64,000 nucleotides of DNA from Nissolia schottii (GCA_003254905.1 QANU01112422.1:105618-169617), one strand, 5' to 3'. Positions 37,296 to 50,864 are shown, counted from the first letter of the stretch. Made by a program: numbers and translations. The notes: a model not told the origin generated them from the letters alone.

Positions 37296-40200
37296 ATGGC
37301 TTCTTCCGCCGTGTGTTACAACTATCTTAACCCCTCAACAGCAGCTTTCTCAAGATCGCACTTCTCAGCCCACCCGACGAACAGAGAGCTTCATCCGCTG
37401 GACACGTCGCCTCTAGCCATTAGCTACGGCTCTCGCGTGGGAAGCAGAACGAGGAAGCGGAGGAAGAAAGTGATGATTACCGTCAGGGCTGCAGTGACCG
37501 AGGCTCCACCTCCCACTTCTCCCTCTGCGCAAGAGGTGTTTGACGGAACGCCTCAGAGGAAGAAGCGGCTTCGGGTGCTGGTGGCCGGTGGAGGAATCGG
37601 TGGATTGGTTCTCGCCTTGGCCGCTAAGAGAAAGGGGTTTGAGGTGATGGTGTTCGAGAAGGACATGAGTGCCGTAAGGGGGGAGGGACAGTACAGGGGT
37701 CCGATTCAGATACAGAGCAACGCTTTGGCCGCTTTGGAAGCCATAGATTCGGAGGTTGCGGAGGAAGTCATGAGAGTTGGCTGCATCACGGGCGATAGAA
37801 TCAACGGGCTTGTAGACGGAGTTTCTGGTTCTTGGTAAGTTCAAAGTTGATAATATTTGTGAAGAGAGAATTCTGATCGAGTCAAATCCTTGTTCGTTTT
37901 TAAAATTTTTAATTTTTGTTATTATAATCAAAATCATCTGCATTCACTAGACTTCACCTGATCTAGCTCGAGTGACGGTCGTGGTAATGCTCTCATAGGA
38001 CTAGCTTTTTTCATTTACAATATTCGAACTCGAGAACTTGCTTAAGCGTACTAGTATTTTATTACATCAACAAGATTTGAACTCATGACATTGCTTAAGG
38101 CGAATAAATGATGAGCCACTTGAACCAACGGAACATTGGCATTGGTTTGGTATAAGTTGAAAGGGTGAAAATAAAACAGAACATGAATTTAAGGTTCTAT
38201 CAATTACGGGGTACTTGGTCCTCTACGACAAATTCGTTAGTTTCAGCTATGTGATATGTGATTAGGCCGCAAAACAGCAATTTAAAGCCATGGATTAGGT
38301 GCCCCTTCTATTATAGTCCCCACGAACTTTACACGTGTCAAATAATGAGTTAAATGCTTATGAATTTTTGTTTAAAATAATTATATTCTATTTTATTTTT
38401 TGGTGTAGATAAGGTTTCTATTTGCATTCCCCTCCACTGGTCTAATGACATTCTTGTGTTTACATGCTTATGATTGATAGACCAGGTATGGCTAAGAGTT
38501 ACTCGTGTTCACCAAAGCAGTATCAATTTATAGCAACTTTAGGACAGATAGTGTGTTCATATTTATTTGCCATGATTGACAGCTTTGCTAGGGCCCTTTT
38601 ATTTGGTAAAACCAAAATATTTGAAATAGAACTGCAGCAGATAAGCTGGTTTATTCAGAAATGCCAATGAACCTCAGATTCAGATGACCAATTTGTCTCA
38701 GTTATCCTGGTTAAAAATCTATTTACATCCTGTTTTCTGATAAAATTGATTAAAACTCTTCCTAGTCTTTATCAAGTTGTTGGGTTTCAACTGTGAGTAT
38801 GGTATCCCAACCTCTTTAGCTGCATAAAACATTGATATTTTCTGTTTTATTTGCCACAAATGTCTCACAAAGGATCTGAATAATACGGGTTGAGAGAATT
38901 CTGGGTTTAATGCCGTTGTGACTACCTATGAGCAGTATACTTGATGAGTTTGTAAGTTGCACTTAATGATTATGTCCTTATGTAAAGTGGGGAAAGGTCC
39001 CAGGCTCAAAAGGAGAGTGTAAAACAAAACACAAGTACTTCTAGCATATATTCATTGGGCCAGGGGGGTTCTGTTAGTGTGTTCTGTTACTGTAAATAAG
39101 CATTCCTTTCTTAAACCAGAATCTTTTGTCCTTCATATTTAAGTTAGAATAAAGATGTCTTCTGCAATTTTCTTATTGAAATTTTAGCATTTGGTATCAT
39201 GGATTGATATTTAGTTGGTGATCAGGTATGTCAAGTTTGATACATTCACTCCTGCAGTGGAACGTGGGCTTCCAGTCACAAGAGTTATTAGTCGAATGAC
39301 CTTACAGGAGATACTTGCTGGTGCAGTTGGGGATGACGTCATTATGAATGCCAGTAACGTTGTTAATTTTGTTGATGATGGAAACAAGGTAATTAGAGAA
39401 AGCTTTTATGGTGATACTAACTACAAATTGATTATCATATGTATTTTCCAAAGCTTTTGTTTGATTGGCATTTATTAGTCTTCTCACCTAGCATTCCACA
39501 ATTTCAGGTAACTGTAGAGCTTGAGAATGGTCAAAAATATGAAGGAGATCTCTTGGTTGGAGCAGATGGTATATGGTCAAAGGTTGTATTAATTTTTCTT
39601 TTAATTCTAATCATATTCCTAGCAAATATTTTTTCCTATGTTAAGTAAACATCATAATGAGCATAACAGGTATAGCGTAGCGCATGTGTGCGATAGCCTT
39701 AATTGTCCATTGTGAACTGATGAATTCTTTCTGTCATTTTGTTTGTAGGCAGTGTATATAAATCTAAAATTAAGCATTTTAATTTTAGTAAACATAACTT
39801 TATTGTAATTTTCTGTCAATAGGTGAGGAAACAGTTATTTGGGCCAAAGGAAGCTGTTTACTCTGGCTATACTTGTTATACTGGTATTGCAGATTTTGTG
39901 CCTGCTGACATTGAATCTGTTGGGTATGTTGGCCACTCATCATGAGTTGTATACCTGTTTAACCATTTTCCTTGGGTGGATTCTTTGGTGCCCTCAGGGC
40001 CATCATGCTTTAGCATTGTATGACCTTAAAAATTGTTAAATAATCATAAGAATGTTCATAATGAAATTTTAATTTGTTTGGTTATATAGTTTCTCCAATT
40101 TTTATTTTCAAAAATCAAATCCCTAAATTACATGGCTATTTAGGGCTCTTTCAATGGTGTTAATTCAAATTTGGGATTCTAATTTTGGATATAGAAATTG

Positions 40201-43200
40201 GGGAAACTATGTAACCAAACATAAATTATGAACATTTTTATTGCTAAATTGCATTTTTATGAACATGGTGCCTCTAGGGGCACCTAAGAATCCACCTTTT
40301 CTTTGGCCGGCATTTAAGTCTTAGTTATTGTTGAGTTTTATAGAGAGAAGAGGGAGAAAATGCAAGAGACACCAGGATAATAAGAGAAAGGGACAATTAT
40401 ATTACTAAATAGTTTTGTGTCTCATTACATAGAGATGTTCCTATTTATAGGCTAGAAAGAGAATCAATGCATAATGAAAGTAAATCAACCTAGAATAAAC
40501 TAAATCAAATAAGATCAATCTAAGATATAGAGTATATGTATTTTATTCTTAACACTCCGCCTCAAGCTAAAGCACATGGAGCTTTAAGCTTGTTACATTT
40601 AAGTGGAGGAGGCAGAGGCAGAGGCACGCGTGGAGAAAGGCACGTGCGGAAGAGGCATGCGGGGAGAAAGGCACGTGCGGAAGAGGTACGCGGGGAGGAA
40701 GGCACGTGTAGAAGAGGCACACATGGAGGAAGAGGCATAGTGGTAAGCACGGGAATGAAGCACCGGAACCACCAAAAAGGTGTAGGTACAGTGGCACGAG
40801 AATGAAGCACTGAAACCACCAGAAAGTAGGCACAGTGGCACGGGAAGGAAGTGCTGGAACCACCGGAAAGTAGGCACAGTGGCAAGGGAATGAAGCCTCG
40901 GATTCCCCAAAAAGTAGGCACAGTGGTCAGAATGGGATGAAGCACTGCAACCACTGGAAAAACTCCCCTTCACAGGGTGATCACTGTTTACTTACATCCA
41001 ACACCAATCTTCGGTGTCGAGCTCAAGTCCAGTTTGAGCAACAGAAGTAGTGAGCGCAACAAAGTTTTGACGTCGCTCATACCATTTCAAGAAATCCGGG
41101 TAGTCAGCAGGAGAAGTTGTGTCTCTTTACATAAAGATGTTCCTATTTATAGACTAGAAAGAGAATCAATGCATAATGAAAGTAAATCAACCTAGAATAA
41201 ATTAAATCAAATAAGATCAATCTAAGATATAGAATATATTTATTTTATTCTCAACAGTTATATATCATGCTGATAATGTTACTTTAACTTCTCTGTTGGA
41301 AGGTACCGAGTATTCTTGGGACACAAACAATACTTTGTATCTTCAGACGTTGGTGCTGGAAAGATGCAATGGTATGCATTTCACAAAGAACCTCCTGGTG
41401 GTGTTGATAGTCCCAATGGTATGCATTATTGATGGGTTCAAAGATTGACATCAGTTTGAAGTACAGCCTCAGTAGAAGAGATTTTTTTTTTTTGTGATTT
41501 GTTAATTGATTTTTGGGTGTGACATTTTGTGATTGTATGCCGAGGATCACTGATTATCAACTGTACTATTTGCTGGTTGCAACAAATAATAGAACACTAG
41601 TGGGGTTATACATCAAAAGAGGTTTATATCAGACAGAAAAAAGTGCTCAGAGAATCACCTCTTCTGACTTTAAGGATACATGCTCAAAACAAAATATATT
41701 GGGGATTATCGAATGATTGCATTTTGGTAAAATAAAAAGAGGCACCCGATTGACACTCAAATATGTTTGACTTCATTTATTCTGATTACTGAATCTTTAC
41801 TAAATATTTCTTGAAATGAATAGAATGGTGTATAACTTTCAATCACCTATCAAGTAGTATTTAGATAAAGAGTGCAAATCAGATTGACTGAATTCTATTT
41901 ATAGTAATTTTGTCATTGGAAATATAGAAATTGGATGAGCTTGGAAAAAATACAAAGTTTATCTTTAATCTTCATCCTTACCCATGAGTAAAAAAATATT
42001 AAATCAACATGTTTTAATTTCTTAAATCATTATGCATGGTAGGAAAAAAGGAAAGGCTGCTTAAGATATTTGAGGGCTGGTGTGATAATGCAGTAGATCT
42101 GATAGTTGCCACAGATGAAGAGGCAATTCTGCGACGAGACATATATGACAGGATACCAACCTTAACATGGGGAAAGGGTCGTGTGACTTTGCTTGGTGAT
42201 TCTGTCCATGCTATGCAGCCAAATATGGGCCAAGGAGGATGCATGGCTATTGAGGTATTTAGTTATTCTCATCCACACTCATTGAAATATTAATTTATCG
42301 TTATTTTTCATGACTTTCCTACATATTTAGAACTAATACACATTATGTTATCTGTGGTTTTCAAACGTCAGTATTTTAGACTTCTTTTTTTGTCTCGGCT
42401 TTCTTTTTTTTTTTTTTATGGAAAAAAAGGTGATCTTTTTCCTATCTTGGCGTTGAAATCTCTGATGCGCATACACAACCTGAACATTCTCAAAATTAAA
42501 ATATTTCTCACTTTTAGAGGAGATGGAGATCAGCAGATTCAAACTATCTCACCTTTTATCAGAGCCATCAGAAAGTACTGGCACTCAATGAAACACTAAC
42601 CGTGAGGCAAAAATCATTTTTTCATTACAGGACAGTTATCAATTAGCATGGGAGTTGGATAAGGCATGGGAACAAAGTATAAAATCAGGGTCTACGGTTG
42701 ACATTGATTCTTCCCTTAGGAGGTAACTTGCCTTTTGCTCTTCAAATATGCAAATGAATACTGAAATAATGATTGTCGACTTGATATTAGCAGAGAGAAT
42801 CATTCGTGTTTTAGGCATAGTTCAGCTGGTAATCTTTCAAAAATTGTAAATTGGTTGATTTGGGATTAAAAATCTCTTTGGTGAATAATGGTGCCTTTAT
42901 TTTGTCCCTTCTTCCCATTAATGCCTTTAGCTATGAGAGAGAAAGAAGACTACGAGTTGCCATTATTCACGGAATGGCCAGAATGGCAGCTTTGATGGCT
43001 TCCACCTACAAGGCATATCTGGGTGTTGGTCTTGGCCCTTTAGAGGTAGGAATATAAAGTTTAGAAATTAGGTAATGGAGAATATAGATGCCGCAACACA
43101 TTTAATATTGCTTTCCATCCTCTGCAGTTTTTGACCAAGTTCCGTATACCACACCCTGGAAGAGTTGGAGGGAGGTTTTTTGTTGACATCATGATGCCTT

Positions 43201-46200
43201 CTATGTTGAGCTGGGTCTTAGGTGGCAATAGGTAATGATGAGAGCTTACTTTCCTTTTCTCTAAGACTATCATCATTAATTGTTAAAGTTGATATACTTC
43301 TCATCCACTCTCATGTTGTCTCTCATTCAACATGCATGGTAGAAATCTGAGCCAATGGGAAACATAAAAAATGATGAGAAGTCCAGAAAAAATATAAAAG
43401 AAAAAACATTGTTCAGGTTTTACTTGATGCTGATAAGAAAGAAATATTATAAACTATCAAATCCTTGTAAAATTGTGCAATCTGATTACTAACAACATAA
43501 AAAATGATGCTACTTCTGCAGCTTCAAACTTGAAGGGAGACCAGTGAGTTGCAGGCTCTCAGACAAAGTATGTTGCTCAAATACAGTTACTTTTGTACTT
43601 TGTTGCTGAGAAGAAATTGTATCTGGTAATTTATGTAGTCGTATCTATTAGATTTGTTGTGATCTGGATGCTAATAGGCATTTCATTGTTATGAAGGCAA
43701 ACAACCAATTACGCAGATGGTTTGAAGATGATGATGCACTTGAGCGCGCTATTAATGGAGAGTATGTCTCTAACCTAATATGCACGAGTATTATCCTTAT
43801 TATATCCCTTACCTCACGTGTCAATCTCATAACTGTTATGTCTGTCCTTGTTCGAATAGGTGGATTTTAATACCATGTGGAGATGAAACAGGTCTTTCAG
43901 AACCTATATGTTTATCTCAAGATGAGATGACACCCTGCATAATTGGGTATGCCTGAGAATGAGACCTACATACAATGTATTGAGTAGTTGCACAACAGTT
44001 GTTAAATTGTATCCACTATGTAATATATTCTGGATTAAAGAAGAAAGTATAGGAAAAGCATTTATAATTTTATAAATTTTCAACTTTTTGACAATCTTAC
44101 CGTACCTAACAAAATTTGGATGTGGCATTTGAAACATGAAAATGCTTTTGCTGTTTGGTCTCCAGCTAGTGTGCATTGTCCCATATCTATTTTTACTTCC
44201 ACCCCATTTGCTGATATGTTCTAGTAAATGCAGGAGTGCTCTGCCAGAAGACTCTCTAGGCAGTTCAATTACAATACCTTCACTCCAGGTAACGCAATTT
44301 ATCATGACCTCAATTAAACATGGTTCCGCACTTAATGGTCTTGGAACATCATGCAACATAATTTCTCTATTTTAAGGTTTCTCAAATTCATGCTCGAGTT
44401 TACTATAAGGATGGTGCCTTTTTCTTGACTGATTTGCGGAGTCAACATGGCACCTGGATCACTGAGTAAGTAAAAGAAATGGTGGATAATATATTTTAAA
44501 GTTTAAACTCTTGAAAAATGTATCTAACATCATTCTCATTATGTTTTCAGCAACGAAGGAAAGCGGTATCGGGTACCTCCAAATTATCCTGCTCGTATCC
44601 ACCCATCTGACGTTCTCGAATTCGGTTCTAAGAAGGTAATAGACGATCTCTACAGAGGTCCTATAAAGTTGTTGTGGTATTCATATTGGACATGAATATC
44701 TTTTAGGACTCGTGAGATAGCATTGATCAACAAATGAGAAATAATCAACCTTAGTCCAACTTTTACGTCTTTTGGAACTTATCTTCATTGATCATCTGAC
44801 TCTAAGATCTTTATTTGAACACCAACAATATATGAAAACAATCTAAGATCTTTATTTGAACACCAACAATATATGAAAACAATGCATACATACCTTGTTA
44901 GCTATATAATGTACTGGGCAATCCCCATCTAGACAAGGTCTTCCCCTCCATGCTCCAAAGTGGCTCTCCAGTGGGTGGAGACTGTATGCTCGTCATGGAT
45001 TCAAGGAAGACTTAGCCTTGTATTTATAGTGACAAAACCCTATTGAGCCTCCCATGTTGGGCCACCAAAGGTGTCTAGCCTACACTAAGCCGCCTCACAT
45101 ATCAGCTAAATAAGGTGTAATAGGCCCGAAAGGTAAATGGATCACATATGCCTATCAGACTCAATCTGTTTTTATAAAACCCAGAAAACATCAATTAGTT
45201 TCCGCCCACAATATAGAAAATTCTTACACTGACTTCATTTCCATCTTCCTTTTTTTATTGTCCTACCTTCAATTTTGCTTAGTTTCTGTTATCTATGTTC
45301 ACTAAATATAGTGGTCAGGATTTAGACTTAATGAATACTGTGTAAAAATTGTTTATTTTTGTGGGCTATTACTGTAAACAGCATGACTTGTAAATTAGTG
45401 AATATTCTTTTAATAACCCAGAAACAAATGTGTTAGGCAGATAGGGCACGGTGTTTAATTTTGTTTTAAAAATTTTAAAAATATGATTGTCCACTGTCTG
45501 CATGGAAATAAAAGTGGTGTCGAGGACTATGTTCATTGTTCTTGTTGATAAAAAATTAGGAGAGAAAGAAAGCTTAGCTTTATGCATATCTCAAGTCCAT
45601 AATCAGATTAAGTAGTAGCTTATGTGACTGCAACCGTACTCTAAGATGACTTCTCATGATTTCTAAATCAGTTCGTGCTGGTAAAATAATTAGATACCAC
45701 CTACATTCTTCACTTGTCTAGAAATGATGTAGTGCCCCTAGTTACATTAAATTTTGTTTCACTTACAATATTATCAGTTCTTGAAAGGTTCAATCTCATA
45801 CTAGTAGTATGACCCTTGTTTAATTGTATTAAGTCTCACATTGCTTAGTGATAAGACCTAGATAGTCTTTGAGCTAGCTTTTGAGGTTGAATTAGGCCAC
45901 TCAATTATTTAATATGATATTAGAGTCTATCTTAAGGCCATGCGTAGATGTCTAATCCTATAAACTTCATATGTCCAATCCTGGGCATATGGGGGGAGTA
46001 TTAAGTCCCAAATTGTGTTAGAAGAGCGCAAAAAAGATGCAGTCGAAATTGACATTTTCCTTCTCACTCATCATGAAACACAAATGTTTCTGTTCATCCA
46101 CTGACATCTATCTTTTGTATATATCAATTACAATGTCTTTGCCTGAAAATGTTCTAGTTTACAAGGAATGGTGCATTTCCTATGATGTCTGAGTATCCAA

Positions 46201-46292
46201 GTTATTTTCAGGCTTCATTTCGTGTTAAGGTCACGAGATCTGTACCAAGAGTCTCAGAGAAGGAAGGGGCACAAGTTCTCCGGGGAGTATGA
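37296..46292 (+). CDS. ZEP: Zeaxanthin epoxidase, complete, 16 exons
   Basis: Exons: 37296-37834, 39226-39388, 39508-39582, 39823-39923, 41303-41418, 42043-42254, 42631-42722, 42931-43045, 43128-43231, 43522-43567, 43697-43761, 43860-43946, 44234-44288, 44377-44465, 44551-44635, 46212-46292. They join to 2,025 nt, 674 residues plus stop, all GT-AG and in phase. Residues 1 to about 65 are a basic, Ser/Thr-rich plastid transit peptide ending near TVRAA. The FAD Rossmann motif VLVAGGGIGGL is at 95-105. GDSVHAMQPNMGQGG (383-397) is the second flavin-binding motif of aromatic-ring-hydroxylase-type monooxygenases. A C-terminal FHA domain (about 575-645) includes IHARVYYKDG and LRSQHGTWI. The enzyme epoxidises zeaxanthin to antheraxanthin and violaxanthin, feeding the xanthophyll cycle and abscisic acid synthesis. 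Length and layout match known plant ZEPs. The start is the first ATG, in good context (ACCATGGCT). Confidence 0.96.
37940..38140 (-). mobile_element. Decayed tRNA-derived SINE remnants in ZEP intron 1
   Basis: On the minus strand, GGTTCAAGTGGCTCATC resembles a Pol III A box and ATGAGTTCAAATC a B box. A second B-like CTCGAGTTCGAATA lies nearby. The order and spacing fit one or two old SINEs related to that at 62206. Confidence 0.5.
39963..40313. mobile_element. Foldback MITE in ZEP intron 4
   Basis: CCTTGGGTGGATTCTTTGGTGCCC at the left is inverted at the right (GGGGCACCTAAGAATCCACC...). The inner arms AATGTTCATAAT...TTTGGTTATATAGTTTC also pair with GAAACTATGTAACCAAA...ATGAACATT. The whole unit can fold along its length. 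No clear target duplication. Confidence 0.65.
40324..41261 (-). mobile_element. Deleted Ty1/copia element in ZEP intron 4, TSD GTTAT
   Basis: The element body is 40329-41256, starting TGTTGAG and ending CTCAACA, with GTTAT at 40324-40328 and 41257-41261. The minus-strand 3' LTR is 40555-40329. A truncated copy of it is repeated at about 41256-41112 (both contain TATTTATAG and AATCAATGCATAATGAAAG). A polypurine-like GCTTGAGGCGGAG stands just before the 3' LTR. The about 560-base interior holds a minisatellite and no gag or pol. It is antisense to ZEP. Confidence 0.8.
40735..40960. repeat. Minisatellite inside the copia remnant
   Basis: Four copies of a 43-48 base unit with core AAAGTAGGCACAGTGGCA and GAATGAAGCACYGRAACCACC. 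The long open frames over it on the minus strand only reflect the tandem repeat. Confidence 0.85.
44801..44882. repeat. Exact 41-base tandem duplication in ZEP intron 15
   Basis: 44801-44841 and 44842-44882 are identical, each beginning TCTAAGATCTTTATTTG. Confidence 0.95.
45815..46030. mobile_element. LTR-like fragment in ZEP intron 15
   Basis: GTATTAAGTCTCACATTGCTTAG and later AGTATTAAGTCCCAAATTG, with ATATTAGAGTC, resemble copia-type LTR edges and the usual GGTATCAGAG primer site. No full element can be drawn. Confidence 0.35.
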
Positions 46293-48596
46293 CTGGCTCT
46301 GCTTAGTTACATCTTGCAATTTGTAAGTCAAAGCAAAGTTATACAGCAGAAATTTGGAGTTGTAAAGTCACTATCTGCATTATTTTTAGAGCAGGGGTTA
46401 TTATACAACAGTGGCAAATTGCCATTCATTTAGGGTGTGTTTCCCTTCTCCTCCAAAACCCAACTCGCAAACACACCCTTAGGATCTGGATACCTTGCAC
46501 ATTATTATAGGTAGAGAAATTATTAGCTAGCCGTTGCCTATGGGCATTCATTGTGTTTCAAATGCTTTGACGTGTAATATTGAATGGGGTGAGGCAGTAC
46601 CTGGCAAACATTTCTCAAATTTTAGTTGTGATTTGTGTATACTTAATATGTGTAGAGAAAATGCAGTTCTCTCCAATCTCTTTAACTTTTCTTTAGTTGG
46701 ATCTATCCTCTGAATGCATGATATTTAGCAAAGTTAAAACTGTACGTCGGTCCTCGCAATTTATAAGCTTGTTACCATGTATTTCTTCAATAATACTTTG
46801 TATGGAATTAAAATACATCTAAGTGTATCTGACAACATTTAACATTTATTTTTTCTCTCTTCGTTTCCACTTTCCCTCAATTGCGTTTCCATTTTCCCTC
46901 ATGCGCGTTTCTTCTTCTTCTTCTTCTTTAAACCCCCCCGCCCCCCCAAAACCCCTTTATTCTTGGAGAAAACACAAAAACTAAAGACTAAAGAACCATA
47001 CTAAGAATCATGTTCTTTTCCTTCCTTCATTATCCTTTTTCTTCGTTCTTGTTTTGTGTCATTTTTGTGTTCATCTTTGTTTTTTAGTGGTTAGACACAG
47101 TCAAGAGTATGGATGAGATATGTGAGATCTGTTGGGAATTGTCATCAGTAGAAACAAATTTTGGTATTGATAGATATAAACTTTTTGAATAAGTAGAAAT
47201 AAACTTATAGCAATTAAAAACAAACTTTTGAAGCATAAAAAACAAAATCTCTAAACCAAAATTATCAAACATCTTAACAAACAAACCTTATTGAAACAAA
47301 CTTTCTTCAATACTTCACTAAACACAGAACTTTCACCTTTTCTTATGAAATGAAACAAACTTTGTCAAACATGGAACGAATTTAAACCCTGAAACACACA
47401 AACTTGCATACCTTTTGAATACACGTGTAGTCATTCCTTTGCAACAATGATTGTGTCTTGAGTATCAAAATTTATTTTGCTTGTTTAAAAGTTTGTGTTT
47501 ATGAGTGAGTGCAAAGGGGTAAGTGTGTGCGCGCGTTTGACGGATTGAGAGGGGTAGTGGAGAGTTGGAGAGAAAGACAGGACCCCATTCCGCATATATT
47601 CTTTGGTTGATTGTACCTTAGATGCAATTTGGTTGTACATGTAGCATCGCGGGTGTTTTTTTGAGTTATTTTTTCTTATTTCATGAGCAAGCGTTGTAGA
47701 ATAAATAATGTTATGGTGACAACTATTTGGGGCAACTTTAGGACAACCACATTCACTAAAGTGTGGAGTCAAATGTGCGCCCACCATGAGAACCCGATGA
47801 CTTTGTGAGTGTTGTTATCTTAAAATTGTCTAAAATGGTTCTCGCCTATGATATATAAATACTTTATTTTTTCTCACATATACGGGATAATGCTCATTTT
47901 GGTCCTTAAAAGTTTAAGCATAGGTCACTTTGCTCTTTAATATTTAAAATCTGACTTGTGAAATATCAAGAATATTTCTAATTATAACAAAGGTTTTTTG
48001 ATACATCATTATAACAGTTAATTCTTATGAAATATTTCATAAATATCGTAATAATAATTTATTTAATCATTAGATTAAATAATAAAAATTCCAAAATAAA
48101 ATATTCATAAAAGAATAATATCTTAAAAACATAATTTCAAAATCTATACTATAAATAATACAAAATTAACCTACAATAAATTTTAATCCACACGTCAATA
48201 GTACAATGATTCTACAATAAATACTAGCAATTATCAGTTATTAATAGTTATAAATTCTCATATATTCAATAATTTGATTTTTGTTTGTTAAATTATCATA
48301 ACTCAAAAAAAAAGTGATATCGTCGGTATTTTAATGATATTACTTTCATTGAAGCAAATATTGGAGTAGTGAATTATCATAACACTACTTATGATAAGTG
48401 CTAGAGGACCAAATTATCATAACATTAGTATAAAAAAAAACTAGAATTGAAGCATATTTATTTAATGTGTGGAATTGTATTAAAATACTAACTTTGAGTA
48501 TGTATATTAACTTTTGTAATTTATGTTAATATTATCCTAAATAAAATTCTTAGGGTTCGTTTGACACACCATATGTAAGGTAGGATAAAATAAGTT
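46293..48596. other. ZEP 3' region and intergenic DNA
   Basis: This holds the presumed ZEP 3' UTR, then AT-rich intergenic DNA. There is a (TTC)n run at about 46911-46928 and a C-run near 46935. No further gene was recognised; minus-strand frames at 47084-47787 look like chance. Confidence 0.4.
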
Positions 48597-49644
48597 AATA
48601 CAACTAAGATTATCAAACTTGAGAGTTTAAGTAAACTTGTTGAGCCTCCGTAAACTTGGATCTTAAACTCAGATAGAAAACTTGTACGAGTTTACCTATT
48701 ATTAAAAAAATGTTAAAAAAATATTTTAAAAAACTATTATGCTACAAAAATATATTTAATAAAACTTGAAATTCATAAATACTTTTAACGCCATAACAAA
48801 ACACAAATAAAGATGAAATATATGAGTTTTAAGTTCAATTCATACATAATACATAATACATATGTTTAAACCAGAACATATCCTCCTCCACATAAACTTA
48901 ATGACAAGCAAAATCTATCAATACAAGAGAGAGGAGGTGTGTTAAGCAACCAACATAGCAAATGTATATAAAGAACAATGTCACTTATTCTTGATAGAAG
49001 TAGCTTGCTTCTAGCCGACAACCATTGTTTCTGGAACAATGTCACTCACTCAAGCTTGGTGATGACTTCCAGAGACATGCCCTTTGTTTTTGAAACCTTC
49101 AAGAACACAAATATCCAGGAGATGACACACACAACAGCATAAACACTGAAGATACTAGCGAGTCTCATAGTATTGAGCATCACAAGAAGCGAGTATGTGA
49201 CGATGATGTCTCCAATCCAAAACACTAAAGCACAGATAGAGATGCATAGGCCACGCACCATGGTAGGAAAGATCTCTGAGCAAAGGATGGAATACATACG
49301 ATGGATTAGCGACGGAGCACGACGGAGGAGCACAACGGAGCACAATTGCAGGCGCAGCTGTGAATGACAACTCTGAAACACTAAACAACTTAAATCTAAA
49401 AACTCAGAGATGTGCAAAACGACGACGTTGTTTTGCTTGCTTTGTCCTTTTAAAAAAAACCCCCACAATTTGGTAAACTCGTGAACTCGGTAGTAAACTC
49501 GCGATTTTATGTGACTTTACACGAGTTTACCCGAGTTTACTCAAAAACGAGTTTACATGCGAGTTAGCTTGATTTTACTACCTAGGAACGTAAACTCGTA
49601 TGAGTTTACGAGTTAACTGCGATTTTGATAACCATGAATACAAC
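48597..49644. mobile_element. hAT-like non-autonomous element carrying a sugar-transporter fragment, copy 1
   Basis: The body is 48605-49636. It starts TAAGATTATCAAACTTG and its reversed right end starts CATGGTTATCAAAATCG. AATACAAC stands at 48597-48604 and 49637-49644, a perfect 8-bp target duplication, as in hAT transposition. Both ends are packed with GTAAACTCG/CGAGTTTAC motifs in both orientations, like transposase-binding subterminal repeats. The interior holds the TST fragment at about 49046-49290 on the minus strand. Confidence 0.75.
49046..49468 (-). pseudogene. Captured C-terminal fragment of tonoplast sugar transporter (TST/TMT)
   Basis: A 140-residue open frame on the minus strand. 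Its last 80 residues match the C-terminus of tonoplast monosaccharide/sugar transporters: SILCSEIFPTMVRGLCIS, then ICALVFWIGDIIVTYSL, and VFLKVSKTKGMSLEVI. In intact TST/TMT proteins this is the PESPR-like loop and the last two membrane helices plus the PETKG tail; here PETKG is altered to SKTKG and the tail is cut at TKLE. The N-terminal 60 residues are unrelated element sequence. No promoter or other transporter exon is present, so it is a captured exon piece and not a gene. Confidence 0.75.
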
Positions 49645-50864
49645 ACTAATGATTTTATCAATTTTTAGTGCGACCATCATATTGTATAAGTTTATGTTTC
49701 AAGTTCTCTTTTTACGTCAAAATGATGGATAATTAATTTGGCCTAAAGAGGAAGGATAAGGCTCGGTTTACAAACCCTATAAAGTAAATTTAATTATGTT
49801 ATTTCATTTTGTTAAATAAGAACTTAAATTATTATAAAATTTTAAATAGTTAATAAAAATCATAAATAAATAAATAATAAAAATTAAATTAATATTCAAT
49901 TTATTAACTAACTAAGTAAATAAAATTATAATATTTAATAATAAAAATATGTATTAGAAAATAATATTTCATATAAAAATGTTCAATAATATAAAAAATA
50001 TTAATTATTACAATATATTAACAAATACTTAATAATATTTAATATACATATAATTTTGCATGATAAACTGAAAAGTTAAAATAATATTTAATAGTACGAA
50101 ATTTCATTTATATATTATTATTTGTAAATAAAATTAAAAATAAATTTGATTAATCAAGAAAAAATATTAGGTTGTTAAATGATTATTTTAAATAGTAAAA
50201 AATAGTTAATGTTTACCATAAATACATTTATTATTAGTAACTACTTAAATGATAATATTTATTTAAAATTAATACGTGAGTAATTAATAAATTTTTTATT
50301 TTATAATTTTTTATTGTTCATCAAATTATTTTTTATAATTAAAATTATTCCATAAAGTGAGGAAATAGTTATATAATATAATATAATATAATATCTTATA
50401 CAATGTTATATCAAACACTATATAATATTAAAAATTTATTAGGTCTTATCCTATCGGGTCTTATATTATCAGACATTATCCTATTAGGCATACAAAATAG
50501 GCTTGATGTAGATGTGTTAAAACTCAAAAAGGAGAACTTTGTCACCTAAAAGGTTTTGCCTGATTTAAGCATGATTGTCTCTTATAGGAGGATGTCTATG
50601 GTTTATACAGAGAAAATAAACTTAATTATTATCATTTTAATAATTAATGTTACTTATTTATTGTTTCTCTTTGAAATTGATTTATAAAATAATTTATTAT
50701 TATTTTAATATTAAAATTATTCATTATTTCCGATGCATCGCATGAGTTAAAAAACATTAGTTTATAAAAGGAAAAGAAACGCTACAATATTAGTAAATCT
50801 TTCTATCATTAATGAAAAGATAAATATTCAATTCATGATTTAAAAAAAATCAAATTATTCATAT
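49645..50864. other. AT-rich intergenic DNA, nothing recognised
   Basis: Very AT-rich, with a short (ATAAT)n run near 50376-50395. No frame or motif of note. Confidence 0.4.

Noticed and set aside
37413..37943. 176-codon minus-strand frame
   Set aside because: Antisense shadow of ZEP exon 1.
40562..40973. Long overlapping minus-strand frames rich in Cys/Leu/Pro
   Set aside because: All three frames are open because of a minisatellite inside a copia remnant. There is no domain.
49155..49388. Intact sugar-transporter gene
   Set aside because: Only the last two helices are present, joined to element sequence, without the other ten helices or any upstream exon.
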